Positions 25,072 to 33,329 of a DNA stretch of 64,000 nt are shown here, piece by piece (the first letter of the stretch is position 1; every line of letters begins with the position of its first letter). The position numbers and the translations under genes are program-made. The DNA lies in contig NC_011831.1 in assembly GCF_000021945.1 (NCBI RefSeq), positions 3,051,353-3,115,352 of the forward strand. Direction: 5' to 3'. This DNA comes from Chloroflexus aggregans DSM 9485. GTDB taxonomy: Bacteria > Chloroflexota > Chloroflexia > Chloroflexales > Chloroflexaceae. The notes under the pieces are model-generated. The model saw only the letters and a program-made list of their open reading frames with translations. It did not search any database and was not told where the DNA came from.

Positions 25072-26586
25072 TTATGTTAAACCTAAAGTCTTTGCCATAG
25101 TGATCCGTTGCAGCTTACCGGTGGCGCCGCGTGGCAACGCACTCAGAATATGGATAGCGCGTGGTACCTTGAAATCTGCCAGCAGGCGAGCGCAGTGATC
25201 GCGCAATTCGCGCTCGCTCACGCTCATCCCTTCACGCAGCACTACTGCTGCATGCACCTCTTCACCAAGGGTTGCATGCGGTACGGCAAACGCTAATGCC
25301 TCGGCGACTGCCGGATGACGGAGCAGCACATCGTCGATTTCGAGTGGTGAAATCTTCTCGCCACCGCGATTGATCAGTTCCTTGATCCGACCGGTCAGAC
25401 ACAGATAACCATCTGCCTCCAGATACCCCTGATCGCCGGTGCGGAACCACCCGTTAACGAAAGTAGTGGCATTCGCTTCCGGGTTGTTTTCGTACCCATC
25501 AACGACGTTTGGCCCACGCACTACCACTTCACCCCTAACCCCGTTTGGCAGAAACTGACCGTTGTCGTCCATAATTCCCACGTCGACCCCGAAGCCAATC
25601 CCAACCGAACCGGGTTTACGCCGACCGGGCGGCAAGGGGTTGGAGGTCATCTGATGAGAGGCTTCGGTCATCCCGTAGCTTTCGAGGACCGGCGCGCCAA
25701 AGACCGCTTCCATACGTTCCATCACCACCGGCGGCAACGGCGCACTCGATGAGCGGATGAAGCGGAACCGGTGCGCGGCGATAAGTGCAGCGTTACGTTC
25801 AGCCCGGGCCAGCAGTACCTGATGCATCGTCGGGACTGCCGAGTACCACGTGGGTCGAGTTTGCTCGACCCAGCTCCAGAACTTGAGACCATCGAACCCA
25901 GGGGGGCAGACCACAGCACCACCGGCCGCTAATTGACTAAGCAGCGACGCAACGATACCGTGAATATGGAAGAGCGGCATCACACACAGCGAACGGTCGG
26001 CGGGACTAAGCTGGTAGGTCGCGATGATATTATTCGTCGAAGCGACCAGGTTACGGTGACGGATGGGAACCCGCTTTGGTCGGCTGGTTGTCCCACTCGT
26101 ATGCAAGATCATAGCAATATCGTCTGATTCGGCAAAACCGTCACGCCGTGGTGAACCGGCGGTGTCGGTGGTTGTGAAGGTGAGGCGACCGGTGGCATCG
26201 AGAGCGGCTTCGATCAAGATCATGCCTGGACGTAACGCAGCGCGGGCCTCTTCACTCTCACCGGGGGCAACAATGAGGGCGCGGGCATTGGTGTCTTCGT
26301 AGTAGAAGGCAAACTCATCACGACGATACTTAGGATTCAGCGGTGCTGCCGTTGCTGCGGTAGCAGCGGCCAAAAAGGTGATCGCCATAGCCGGCCCATT
26401 CCCAAGCGCTATCGCGATCCGGTCACCGCGTCCAAGACCATGGTGTTGCAACCAGGCGGCCAATTGCTCGACCTGTGAGCGGAGATCGGCAAATGTCCAT
26501 GTCGGACCATCTGGCATGATCAAAGCCGGATCGCCGGGAGCACCGGCGTGAATCAGATCAAAGAGGGTTGCCCTACGGGTATTCAT
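25072..26586 (-). CDS. Acyl-CoA synthetase (AMP-forming), oxalyl-CoA synthetase-like
   Basis: The 504-residue enzyme activates a carboxylic acid through an acyl-adenylate. Motifs: AMP-binding loop ILHTSGTTSRPKRVP, ESYGMTEASHQMTSN, GWFRTGDQGYLEADGY, GRIKELINRGGEKISPLE and the C-terminal catalytic Lys in PRGATGKLQR. Short length and PLPPGRRKPGSVG recall the AAE3/Pcs60 group, but the acid is not certain. The ATG at 26586 has AGGAG upstream. Its first 245 or so codons lie in a 1,061-bp segment that is repeated immediately upstream, giving a chimeric second ORF. Confidence 0.9.
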   Translation of the reverse strand: MNTRRATLFDLIHAGAPGDPALIMPDGPTWTFADLRSQVEQLAAWLQHHGLGRGDRIAIALGNGPAMAITFLAAATAATAAPLNPKYRRDEFAFYYEDTNARALIVAPGESEEARAALRPGMILIEAALDATGRLTFTTTDTAGSPRRDGFAESDDIAMILHTSGTTSRPKRVPIRHRNLVASTNNIIATYQLSPADRSLCVMPLFHIHGIVASLLSQLAAGGAVVCPPGFDGLKFWSWVEQTRPTWYSAVPTMHQVLLARAERNAALIAAHRFRFIRSSSAPLPPVVMERMEAVFGAPVLESYGMTEASHQMTSNPLPPGRRKPGSVGIGFGVDVGIMDDNGQFLPNGVRGEVVVRGPNVVDGYENNPEANATTFVNGWFRTGDQGYLEADGYLCLTGRIKELINRGGEKISPLEIDDVLLRHPAVAEALAFAVPHATLGEEVHAAVVLREGMSVSERELRDHCARLLADFKVPRAIHILSALPRGATGKLQRITMAKTLGLT

Positions 26587-27971
26587 CTCGTCTCTTACTC
26601 CTGCCAGTACACACGTACCTACCAACCTATTGCCAACCCATCGCATCGTGGTTCCGTCCCGGCTACATAGCTACCACTCGCCAGCCGCCAAATGACCTGT
26701 CCACGACCAAACCCGCCCAATTCACTCTCAACCACCACCTGATGACCACGGGCGGTGAGGCCCTCGATCACGTGGCGCGGGGTCTCCAATTCGAGCCGTA
26801 GGGTACCGTCGCGTTCCCAACGCCAGCGCGGGGCATCGAGCGCCGCTTGCGGATGCAAGCCGTAATCGAGGGTGTTGACGATCACTTGCACGTGACCTTG
26901 GGGCTGCATAGTGGGTCGAGTTTGCTCGACCCAGCTCCAGAACTTGAGACCATCGAACCCAGGGGGGCAGACCACAGCACCACCGGCCGCTAATTGACTA
27001 AGCAGCGACGCAACGATACCGTGAATATGGAAGAGCGGCATCACACACAGCGAACGGTCGGCGGGACTAAGCTGGTAGGTCGCGATGATATTATTCGTCG
27101 AAGCGACCAGGTTACGGTGACGGATGGGAACCCGCTTTGGTCGGCTGGTTGTCCCACTCGTATGCAAGATCATAGCAATATCGTCTGATTCGGCAAAACC
27201 GTCACGCCGTGGTGAACCGGCGGTGTCGGTGGTTGTGAAGGTGAGGCGACCGGTGGCATCGAGAGCGGCTTCGATCAAGATCATGCCTGGACGTAACGCA
27301 GCGCGGGCCTCTTCACTCTCACCGGGGGCAACAATGAGGGCGCGGGCATTGGTGTCTTCGTAGTAGAAGGCAAACTCATCACGACGATACTTAGGATTCA
27401 GCGGTGCTGCCGTTGCTGCGGTAGCAGCGGCCAAAAAGGTGATCGCCATAGCCGGCCCATTCCCAAGCGCTATCGCGATCCGGTCACCGCGTCCAAGACC
27501 ATGGTGTTGCAACCAGGCGGCCAATTGCTCGACCTGTGAGCGGAGATCGGCAAATGTCCATGTCGGACCATCTGGCATGATCAAAGCCGGATCGCCGGGA
27601 GCACCGGCGTGAATCAGATCAAAGAGGGTTGCCCTACGGGTATTCATCTCGTCTCTTACTCCTGCCAGTACACACGTACCTACCAACCTATTGCCAACCC
27701 ATCGCATCGTGGTTCCGTCCCGGCTACATAGCTACCACTCGCCAGCCGCCAAATGACCTGTCCACGACCAAACCCGCCCAATTCACTCTCAACCACCACC
27801 TGATGACCACGGGCGGTGAGGCCCTCGATCACGTGGCGCGGGGTCTCCAATTCGAGCCGTAGGGTACCGTCGCGTTCCCAACGCCAGCGCGGGGCATCGA
27901 GCGCCGCTTGCGGATGCAAGCCGTAATCGAGGGTGTTGACGATCACTTGCACGTGACCTTGGGGCTGCATA
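25850..27971. repeat. Tandem duplication of 1,061 bp (two copies) across the ggt/acyl-CoA synthetase border
   Basis: Copy 1 is 25850-26910 and copy 2 is 26911-27971; every landmark I compared recurs at a distance of exactly 1,061 and I saw no mismatch. Each copy contains the last 290 or so bases of ggt, the 93-bp spacer and the first 740 or so bases of the synthetase gene. The outer genes stay whole because copy 2 completes ggt and copy 1 completes the synthetase. At the joint (26905-26915) GCATA meets GTGGG. TGGG occurs at both original break sites, so slippage on a very short homology is plausible. Confidence 0.95.
26619..27647 (-). CDS. Chimeric ORF: synthetase N-terminus joined to gamma-glutamyltransferase C-terminus
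   Basis: Copy 2 carries the synthetase start (ATG at 27647, AGGAG upstream), so this frame opens exactly like the real enzyme for about 245 residues up to SWVEQTRPT, including the ILHTSGTTSRPKRVP loop. It then runs in frame, across the duplication joint, into MQPQGHVQVIVNTLDYGL and the rest of the GGT C-terminus (about 95 residues). The 342-residue product would lack the synthetase C-terminal domain and the GGT active site. It is probably translated but non-functional, a by-product of the duplication. Confidence 0.6.
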   Translation of the reverse strand: MNTRRATLFDLIHAGAPGDPALIMPDGPTWTFADLRSQVEQLAAWLQHHGLGRGDRIAIALGNGPAMAITFLAAATAATAAPLNPKYRRDEFAFYYEDTNARALIVAPGESEEARAALRPGMILIEAALDATGRLTFTTTDTAGSPRRDGFAESDDIAMILHTSGTTSRPKRVPIRHRNLVASTNNIIATYQLSPADRSLCVMPLFHIHGIVASLLSQLAAGGAVVCPPGFDGLKFWSWVEQTRPTMQPQGHVQVIVNTLDYGLHPQAALDAPRWRWERDGTLRLELETPRHVIEGLTARGHQVVVESELGGFGRGQVIWRLASGSYVAGTEPRCDGLAIGW

Positions 27972-29290
27972 TGGGCGCCCATAACGCCAAAGGGGCCGAT
28001 GGGTAGACCGTTTTTACTCAAGAAGCCGGGAATAATGGTATGGAACGGACGTTTGCCCGGCGCAACCCGATTAGGATGATCGGGATCGAGCACAAACCCA
28101 CAGCCACGATTATGCAGCGCGATGCCGTATTCCGGTACAACCACGCCTGAACCAAAACCCATATAGGTCGATTGAATCATGCTCACCATCATCCCATCGC
28201 GGTCAGCCGTTGCAAAATAGACGGTGCCACCTTGCGGTAAAGCAGCCGGCCCATAGGTCTGGGCACGTTCACCGATCAACTGCCGACGCGCTGCCAATCG
28301 CTCGCGATTGAGCATTTCTTTGACCGGTACGGCAACTTTTGCCGGGTCGGCGACATAGGCGAAGGCATCGGCAAAGGCCAGCTTCATTGCTTCAATCTGC
28401 CAATGGAATGAAGCTGCCGACTCCCGCGGCCAGCGGTTCAGATCAACGTGATCGAGTATACCCAGCGCCATCAGCGCCGCGATCCCTTGCCCGTTAGGTG
28501 GAATTTCGTGAACGGTATAGCCACGGTAATGGATGCTAATCGGTTTCACCCACTCCGAACGGTGGCTGACCAGATCGGTTGCCCGCAACAACCCGCCGGT
28601 CGCACGCGCGAAGCGGTCAATCGCTTCGGCAATCTCCCCTTGGTAAAACACATCGGTACCGTGGCGGGCGATGAGCCGCAGTGTGCGGGCGTGGCCGGGA
28701 CTGACAAAGCGTTCGCCGGGACGCGGCGCACGGCCATCAATGCTGAAAGTAGGTAAAAAACCCTCAAACTCAGGGCCACGACGGGTATGAGCGGCTGCTA
28801 CACCACGCGCCCAGAAATAGGCGACCATCGGTGGTACCGGCGCGCCCTCTTCGGCATAACCGATCGCCGGTGCCAATATCTGCGCAAGGGGTAACCGTCC
28901 AAACCGTGCGTGCATATTGCCCCACAACCGCACCACTCCCGGTACGGTCACCGGCCACCAGCCATACATTGGCATCTCTTGATAACCGGCTGCCGCCAAC
29001 GCCTCTGCCGATAGACCGGCGGGAGCAGCGCCTGACCCATTGATACCGTACAGGGTATCACCGGCCCAAATGAGGGCAAACCCGTCTCCACCTAGCCCGT
29101 TTGACGTCGGCTCAAGCACTGTCAAGGCGGCGGCGGTCGCGATGGCGGCATCGACCGCGTTCCCGCCAGACTGTAGGATCTGCATCCCAGCTTGCGAGGC
29201 TAAAGGATGGCTGCTGGCAACGATACCGCGTTCGGCAATAACCGGCACCCGGCGCCCGGGATAGGGGAAATGGTGCAGGTTAAAATCCAT
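27680..29290 (-). CDS. ggt: Gamma-glutamyltransferase / Ntn-hydrolase family
   Basis: The 536-residue precursor should cleave itself to give a catalytic Thr at the new N-terminus; the usual site is seen as GGTVYFATADRDGMMVSMIQ. Other conserved parts are VASSHPLASQAGMQILQSGG with NAVDAAIATA, GLGGDGFALIW, EIPPNGQGIAALMAL, and MGFGSGVVVPEYG, followed by PFGVMGAHMQPQGH. The family hydrolyses or transfers gamma-glutamyl groups, e.g. of glutathione; FwaG-like or cephalosporin-acylase-like relatives act on other amides. I chose the ATG at 29290 (AAGGAG upstream). No signal peptide is evident. Its last part is duplicated (see the repeat entry). Confidence 0.9.
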   Translation of the reverse strand: MDFNLHHFPYPGRRVPVIAERGIVASSHPLASQAGMQILQSGGNAVDAAIATAAALTVLEPTSNGLGGDGFALIWAGDTLYGINGSGAAPAGLSAEALAAAGYQEMPMYGWWPVTVPGVVRLWGNMHARFGRLPLAQILAPAIGYAEEGAPVPPMVAYFWARGVAAAHTRRGPEFEGFLPTFSIDGRAPRPGERFVSPGHARTLRLIARHGTDVFYQGEIAEAIDRFARATGGLLRATDLVSHRSEWVKPISIHYRGYTVHEIPPNGQGIAALMALGILDHVDLNRWPRESAASFHWQIEAMKLAFADAFAYVADPAKVAVPVKEMLNRERLAARRQLIGERAQTYGPAALPQGGTVYFATADRDGMMVSMIQSTYMGFGSGVVVPEYGIALHNRGCGFVLDPDHPNRVAPGKRPFHTIIPGFLSKNGLPIGPFGVMGAHMQPQGHVQVIVNTLDYGLHPQAALDAPRWRWERDGTLRLELETPRHVIEGLTARGHQVVVESELGGFGRGQVIWRLASGSYVAGTEPRCDGLAIGW

Positions 29291-29465
29291 GGCAAGGCTC
29301 CTTCGCACACAAGTCGCACCACGAATGAGATATTTGATTATACAATGAATATCAGAGGTGTCTGACGTCCGGCCACGATGCGGAGGATAACGGCAGATCG
29401 GTCATACCATACCGACAGTATTTATGAGAGACGCGGTATGTTTCGTATTGAAACAATGCATCAGC

Positions 29466-29494
29466 TTGACATACCTGTTAGCCGGTGTTATCCT
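29466..29494 (+). promoter_or_regulatory. Strong promoter in the ggt-rel gap
   Basis: A perfect TTGACA at 29466-29471 and TATCCT at 29489-29494 are separated by 17 nt. Transcription would begin near 29501 and meet the terminator at 29548-29574 after about 50 nt. Confidence 0.7.
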
Positions 29495-29500
29495 AACATA

Positions 29501-29574
29501 GCGAGGCAATCGGTTGTGATCGCTGATGATCGTTGGGAAAGGATGCGGCCTGGCGTTGCACGCCGGGCGTTTTT
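29501..29574 (+). ncRNA. Short terminated transcript: small RNA or attenuated leader of rel
   Basis: Between the promoter at 29466-29494 and an intrinsic terminator there is room for an RNA of about 75 nt that encodes no credible peptide (no start codon with a ribosome-binding site). The rel start codon is 180 nt further on. Either it is an independent small RNA, or the terminator attenuates readthrough into rel. I recognise no known riboswitch in the 45 nt before the terminator. Confidence 0.45.
29548..29574 (+). terminator. Intrinsic terminator upstream of rel
   Basis: GCCTGGCGT (29548-29556), loop TGC, ACGCCGGGC (29560-29568) make a 9-bp stem with one G-T pair, followed by GTTTTT. No + strand gene precedes it. 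Confidence 0.75.
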
Positions 29575-29599
29575 GATCAGATGTCGTAACCGATGCAAC

Positions 29600-29605
29600 T
29601 ATAAT
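29600..29605 (+). promoter_or_regulatory. Possible second -10 box for rel
   Basis: A perfect TATAAT lies at 29600-29605, after the terminator and 150 nt before rel. I see no good -35 box at 17 nt, so this is tentative. Confidence 0.3.
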
Positions 29606-29755
29606 CGAGGAACACTCACCCGTCCTCGTAACGAGTGGTAGGCCATTGTTAGCCAACGATGCGAGCATTGCAGATAGATACCGGGAATATCAACCAAACG
29701 TGCAGGTTTGTCGTGGTGATGGCTCGCAAATCGCCTACATCAAGGAGCGGCTATC

Positions 29756-32125
29756 ATGGACGATGTAATAACTACCGATCAATCTCCCGATACAATAACA
29801 GACGCACCGGATCGTCCAGCGTCGAGTGATGAACTTCCCCCTCCAGCCGATCTCCTGTTACAGCACAACGTTATGCTCCTCATCGTTGAGCAACAAAAAC
29901 GACGGGGGTGTCAAGCATCGCTCGAAACGGTACAAGCCGATTTTGTCAGTGCCTATCACTCGCCATCGGTTGAAGCGCTTATTTATCGCCACCGCGAATA
30001 TCTCCCCTCTGCTGATTTCGATCTCATCCGCCGCGCCTATGCTCTCGCCGCCGTTGCCCACGAAGGCCAACGACGCCAATCAGGTCAACCTTATATCGAT
30101 CATCCGATTGAAGTTGCGATCATTTTGCTCGATTTACGACTCGATACCGAGTCGATTGCTGCCGCGCTGTTGCACGATGTCGTCGAAGATACCGGTGTCC
30201 CGATTGAGGTGATCGAGCGCTTTTTCGGCAAACAAGTCGCGAATTTGGTTGACGGCGTTACTAAACTTTCCGGTTACGAAAATAAAACGAGAGAGGAGAT
30301 ACAGGCCGGCACCTACCGTAAGTTAATTATCGCTTCGGCTGACGATCCGCGGGTAGTGCTGATCAAATTGGCCGACCGCCTGCACAACATGCGCACGATC
30401 CACGCGACGCCCCCCAACAAACAGCAGCGAGTAGCCCGTGAGACGCTCGACATCTACGCACCGCTCGCTCACCGTCTCGGTATGTGGCAGATGAAGTCGG
30501 AGTTGGAAGATCTCGCGTTTAAAGTCTTGCACCCCGACCGGTATCAAGAGATAGCGCGTGGGCTTGCCATGCGTAAAGAGGCGCGCGATCGGATCGTGCA
30601 ACGGGTGATAGCGCAGTTGAAGGAGGCCTTGGCGCGTGAAGGGATTAAGGCTGAAGTCACCGGACGATCAAAACATATCTATTCGATTTGGCGCAAGATG
30701 GAGCGCAAAGGGGTGCCGCTTGAGCGTATCTACGACCAACTGGCCGTGCGCATTATCGTCGATGATCCTAACAACGAAGTGGGGGCTTGCTACCAGGCGC
30801 TGGGTGTTGTCCATAGTAAGATGAACTGGACGCCGGTGATGCAAGAATTTGACGACTACATCGCTGCCCCTAAAGAAAGTTCGTATCGCTCGATCCATAC
30901 TACCGTGATTTTGCCGGAGGGGCTGCATTGCGAAGTGCAGATCCGCTCGCGGAAAATGCATGAAGAAGCCGAACACGGGATCGCTGCGCACTGGCGCTAC
31001 AAAGAGGGTTTTAATACTCGTAGTGATAAAGATTATGAAAATAAAATTCGCTGGTTGCGAGAGTTGATCTCGTGGCGCAATGAGACCACCGACAGCGAAT
31101 TTATCGACATGCTGCGCGCCGAGTTTGAAGAGCGCGTGTTTGTATTTACACCAAAAGGCAAGATTATCGATCTGCCCGAGGGTTCCACCCCGATCGATTT
31201 TGCCTATCGCATTCACTCTGAAGTTGGGAACAATTGCATTGGCGCCAAAGTCAACGATCGGATGGTGCCGCTCGATTATGAGTTGCACAGCGGCGAAATC
31301 GTCGAGATTCTGACCTCGAAGACGCCACGTGGGCCAAGCCGCGACTGGCTTCGGATCGTGAAGACTCCCTCGGCGCGTAATCACATCAAGCGCTACTTCC
31401 GACGGCTCGAACGCGAAGAGAATATCGCTGCGGGGCGGGAGATGTTGGAGAAAGAATTAAAGCGCGTTGGGCTGACCCATGTGAGCTTTGAGAAGCTGGT
31501 TGAGTTGGCCGGGCCGACGGTGCGCTCAGTTGAGGATCTCTTTTACCAAATCGGGGTTGACGACCTCAACGAGCGGACTCTCGTGCAGAAGTTGTTGGCC
31601 TCGCAGGAGGCGGCGCCCGAATCGGTCGCTGTGCCGACGCCTACCCAGCCCTCGGCGCGCGTCAGTGCTAACGGTGAAATCTATCTCGATAAAAACGTGA
31701 AGATACCTTCACGCATCGCACGTTGTTGCAATCCGGTGTTTGGTGAGCCAATTATCGGTTTTACAACTCGTGGCCGCGGTGTTACCGTCCATCGCGCCGA
31801 TTGCCGAACTATTCAGCACCTCAGTGCTACCGAGCGTGAACGGCTCATGCCGGTTTGCTGGGGCAGCGCGACGGGGTCGAATCAGCAATTCCCGGTGCCA
31901 CTACGGATTGAGGCATGGGATCGGGTTGGTTTGTGGCGTGATATTTCTAACGTGATTGCTGAGGCCGGGATTAATATCACCGATGTCAATCACGGAAAAC
32001 GCCGAGCGAATGGACGCACGGTCTTGAATGTCACGGTTGCGCTACAATCGATGACCCAACTGTCACCGCTCATCGAAAAACTCAACCGCATTCCTGACGT
32101 AATCGACGTATATCGTAAAACGTAG
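29756..32125 (+). CDS. rel: Bifunctional (p)ppGpp synthetase/hydrolase
   Basis: The 789-residue protein makes and degrades the alarmone (p)ppGpp. In order: HD hydrolase domain (about 95-250) with AVAHEGQRRQSGQPYIDHP and LLHDVVEDT; synthetase domain (about 275-400) with GRSKHIYSIWRKMERK and YDQLAVRIIV; HCEVQIRSRKMHEEAEHGIA; TGS (about 430-500); the Cys-rich zinc-finger region IPSRIARCCNPVFGEPIIGF; and a final ACT domain. The HD motif is intact, so hydrolysis should be retained. The ATG at 29756 has AAGGAG upstream, and an intrinsic terminator 180 nt upstream may attenuate it. Confidence 0.95.
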   Translation: MDDVITTDQSPDTITDAPDRPASSDELPPPADLLLQHNVMLLIVEQQKRRGCQASLETVQADFVSAYHSPSVEALIYRHREYLPSADFDLIRRAYALAAVAHEGQRRQSGQPYIDHPIEVAIILLDLRLDTESIAAALLHDVVEDTGVPIEVIERFFGKQVANLVDGVTKLSGYENKTREEIQAGTYRKLIIASADDPRVVLIKLADRLHNMRTIHATPPNKQQRVARETLDIYAPLAHRLGMWQMKSELEDLAFKVLHPDRYQEIARGLAMRKEARDRIVQRVIAQLKEALAREGIKAEVTGRSKHIYSIWRKMERKGVPLERIYDQLAVRIIVDDPNNEVGACYQALGVVHSKMNWTPVMQEFDDYIAAPKESSYRSIHTTVILPEGLHCEVQIRSRKMHEEAEHGIAAHWRYKEGFNTRSDKDYENKIRWLRELISWRNETTDSEFIDMLRAEFEERVFVFTPKGKIIDLPEGSTPIDFAYRIHSEVGNNCIGAKVNDRMVPLDYELHSGEIVEILTSKTPRGPSRDWLRIVKTPSARNHIKRYFRRLEREENIAAGREMLEKELKRVGLTHVSFEKLVELAGPTVRSVEDLFYQIGVDDLNERTLVQKLLASQEAAPESVAVPTPTQPSARVSANGEIYLDKNVKIPSRIARCCNPVFGEPIIGFTTRGRGVTVHRADCRTIQHLSATERERLMPVCWGSATGSNQQFPVPLRIEAWDRVGLWRDISNVIAEAGINITDVNHGKRRANGRTVLNVTVALQSMTQLSPLIEKLNRIPDVIDVYRKT

Positions 32126-32141
32126 CACCAACCGATTGAGC

Positions 32142-33068
32142 ATGATTGAGCAAATCCGTTCCGATCTGCTCCACTGGTTTCATTCCTACGCTCGTGACTT
32201 GCCTTGGCGACGAACTCGCGATCCGTATGCGATTATGGTTGCCGAGGTGATGCTGCAACAGACGCAAGTCGACCGGGTAATTCCCAAGTATCAGGCATTT
32301 CTCAGCGCGTTTCCTACCGTAGCCGCCCTGGCCGCCGCGCCGACCGCCGAAGTGATCCGGTTGTGGGCTGGGCTGGGCTATAATCGGCGTGCGGTGAATC
32401 TGCAACGGGCCGCTCAAGTGATTATGGAGCAGTACGGGGGGCAGGTGCCGTCGGCGGTGGCCGATCTGCGCGCATTGCCCGGTATTGGCCCTTATACTGC
32501 CGGTGCGATAGCCTGTTTTGCGTTTGAGCAGGATGTAGCCTTCCTCGATACCAACATTCGCCGGGTGGTGCGACGATTGTGCGTTGGCCCCGATGACCGG
32601 TCCACGCCCTCCGATGGCGAGTTGTTGGCACACGCCACGGCTCTGATTCCGCCGGGACAGGGTTGGACGTGGAATCAGGCGATTATGGAGTTGGGTGCTT
32701 TAATCTGTACGTCGACGAACCCGGCGTGTTGGCGCTGCCCACTCCGTAGCTATTGCCGGTCCTATGCCACTGCGGTTGCCGACGATACGGCGCTGGCTGC
32801 GACAATGATGTCACCGCCGCTCAAGCGAGTCGCCGAATCGCGCACTGCTGAGCCATTCGTTGGGTCACGCCGTTGGTACCGCGGCAAGATCGTCGCCGTG
32901 TTGCGCGAGCTGCCCGCCGGTGAAGTATTACCGTTGCCGATCTTAGGAGAACGGATACGCGCCGACTTTACCCCCGATCACGAACCCTGGTTACAAGGAC
33001 TGGTAGCCGATCTGGCCCGCGATGGGTTGCTGGTGATGACCGAGGAAGGGGTACGCTTGCCGCAGTGA
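32142..33068 (+). CDS. mutY: A/G-specific adenine glycosylase, short form
   Basis: This base-excision enzyme removes adenine opposite 8-oxoguanine. The 308-residue chain has the catalytic Glu in EVMLQQTQV, a helix-hairpin-helix LPGIGPYTAGAIACFAF, the catalytic Asp in FLDTNIRRV and a [4Fe-4S] loop with four Cys at CTSTNPACWRCPLRSYC. After the cluster only some 95 residues follow (GSRRWYRGKIVAVLREL), not the NUDIX-like 8-oxoG domain of E. coli MutY (350 residues). I chose the ATG at 32142; a TTG at 32136 is the alternative. It follows rel by 16 nt and probably shares its transcript. Confidence 0.9.
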   Translation: MIEQIRSDLLHWFHSYARDLPWRRTRDPYAIMVAEVMLQQTQVDRVIPKYQAFLSAFPTVAALAAAPTAEVIRLWAGLGYNRRAVNLQRAAQVIMEQYGGQVPSAVADLRALPGIGPYTAGAIACFAFEQDVAFLDTNIRRVVRRLCVGPDDRSTPSDGELLAHATALIPPGQGWTWNQAIMELGALICTSTNPACWRCPLRSYCRSYATAVADDTALAATMMSPPLKRVAESRTAEPFVGSRRWYRGKIVAVLRELPAGEVLPLPILGERIRADFTPDHEPWLQGLVADLARDGLLVMTEEGVRLPQ

Positions 33069-33242
33069 GCTGCGATTGTCGGGTGATGAGGATACGTCTT
33101 CGCTGTTGCATCGGGTCGGTGTGGGAATCTCCGCTCGGTCATTACGTGTACGACCCTGCCTCTCGCTACCCTATGACAAAAACTTCATCACAATGACAAC
33201 AATTCGTATGATTGTCGTTGCTCACGTTTAGTGCGATAGTAG

Positions 33243-33260
33243 ATATACTAGGTAGTATAT
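33243..33260. promoter_or_regulatory. Perfect 18-bp palindrome upstream of the hybrid kinase gene
   Basis: ATATACTA-GG-TAGTATAT is a perfect inverted repeat 70 nt before the kinase start codon. It overlaps a possible -10 box (TATACT, 33244-33249). The surrounding 261-nt gap otherwise shows no gene. It looks like an operator. Confidence 0.55.
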
Positions 33261-33329
33261 GTCGTTCAATTGACTCGCTGAACGCCGTACTTCGGCTCGT
33301 CTAGCGGCTCTGAATGAGGAGACGCTTGC

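Noticed and set aside
25850-27971. Dismissing the 1,061-bp duplication as an assembly error
   Set aside because: It cannot be excluded from sequence alone, but both copies complete neighbouring genes correctly, so I kept it as real pending read evidence.
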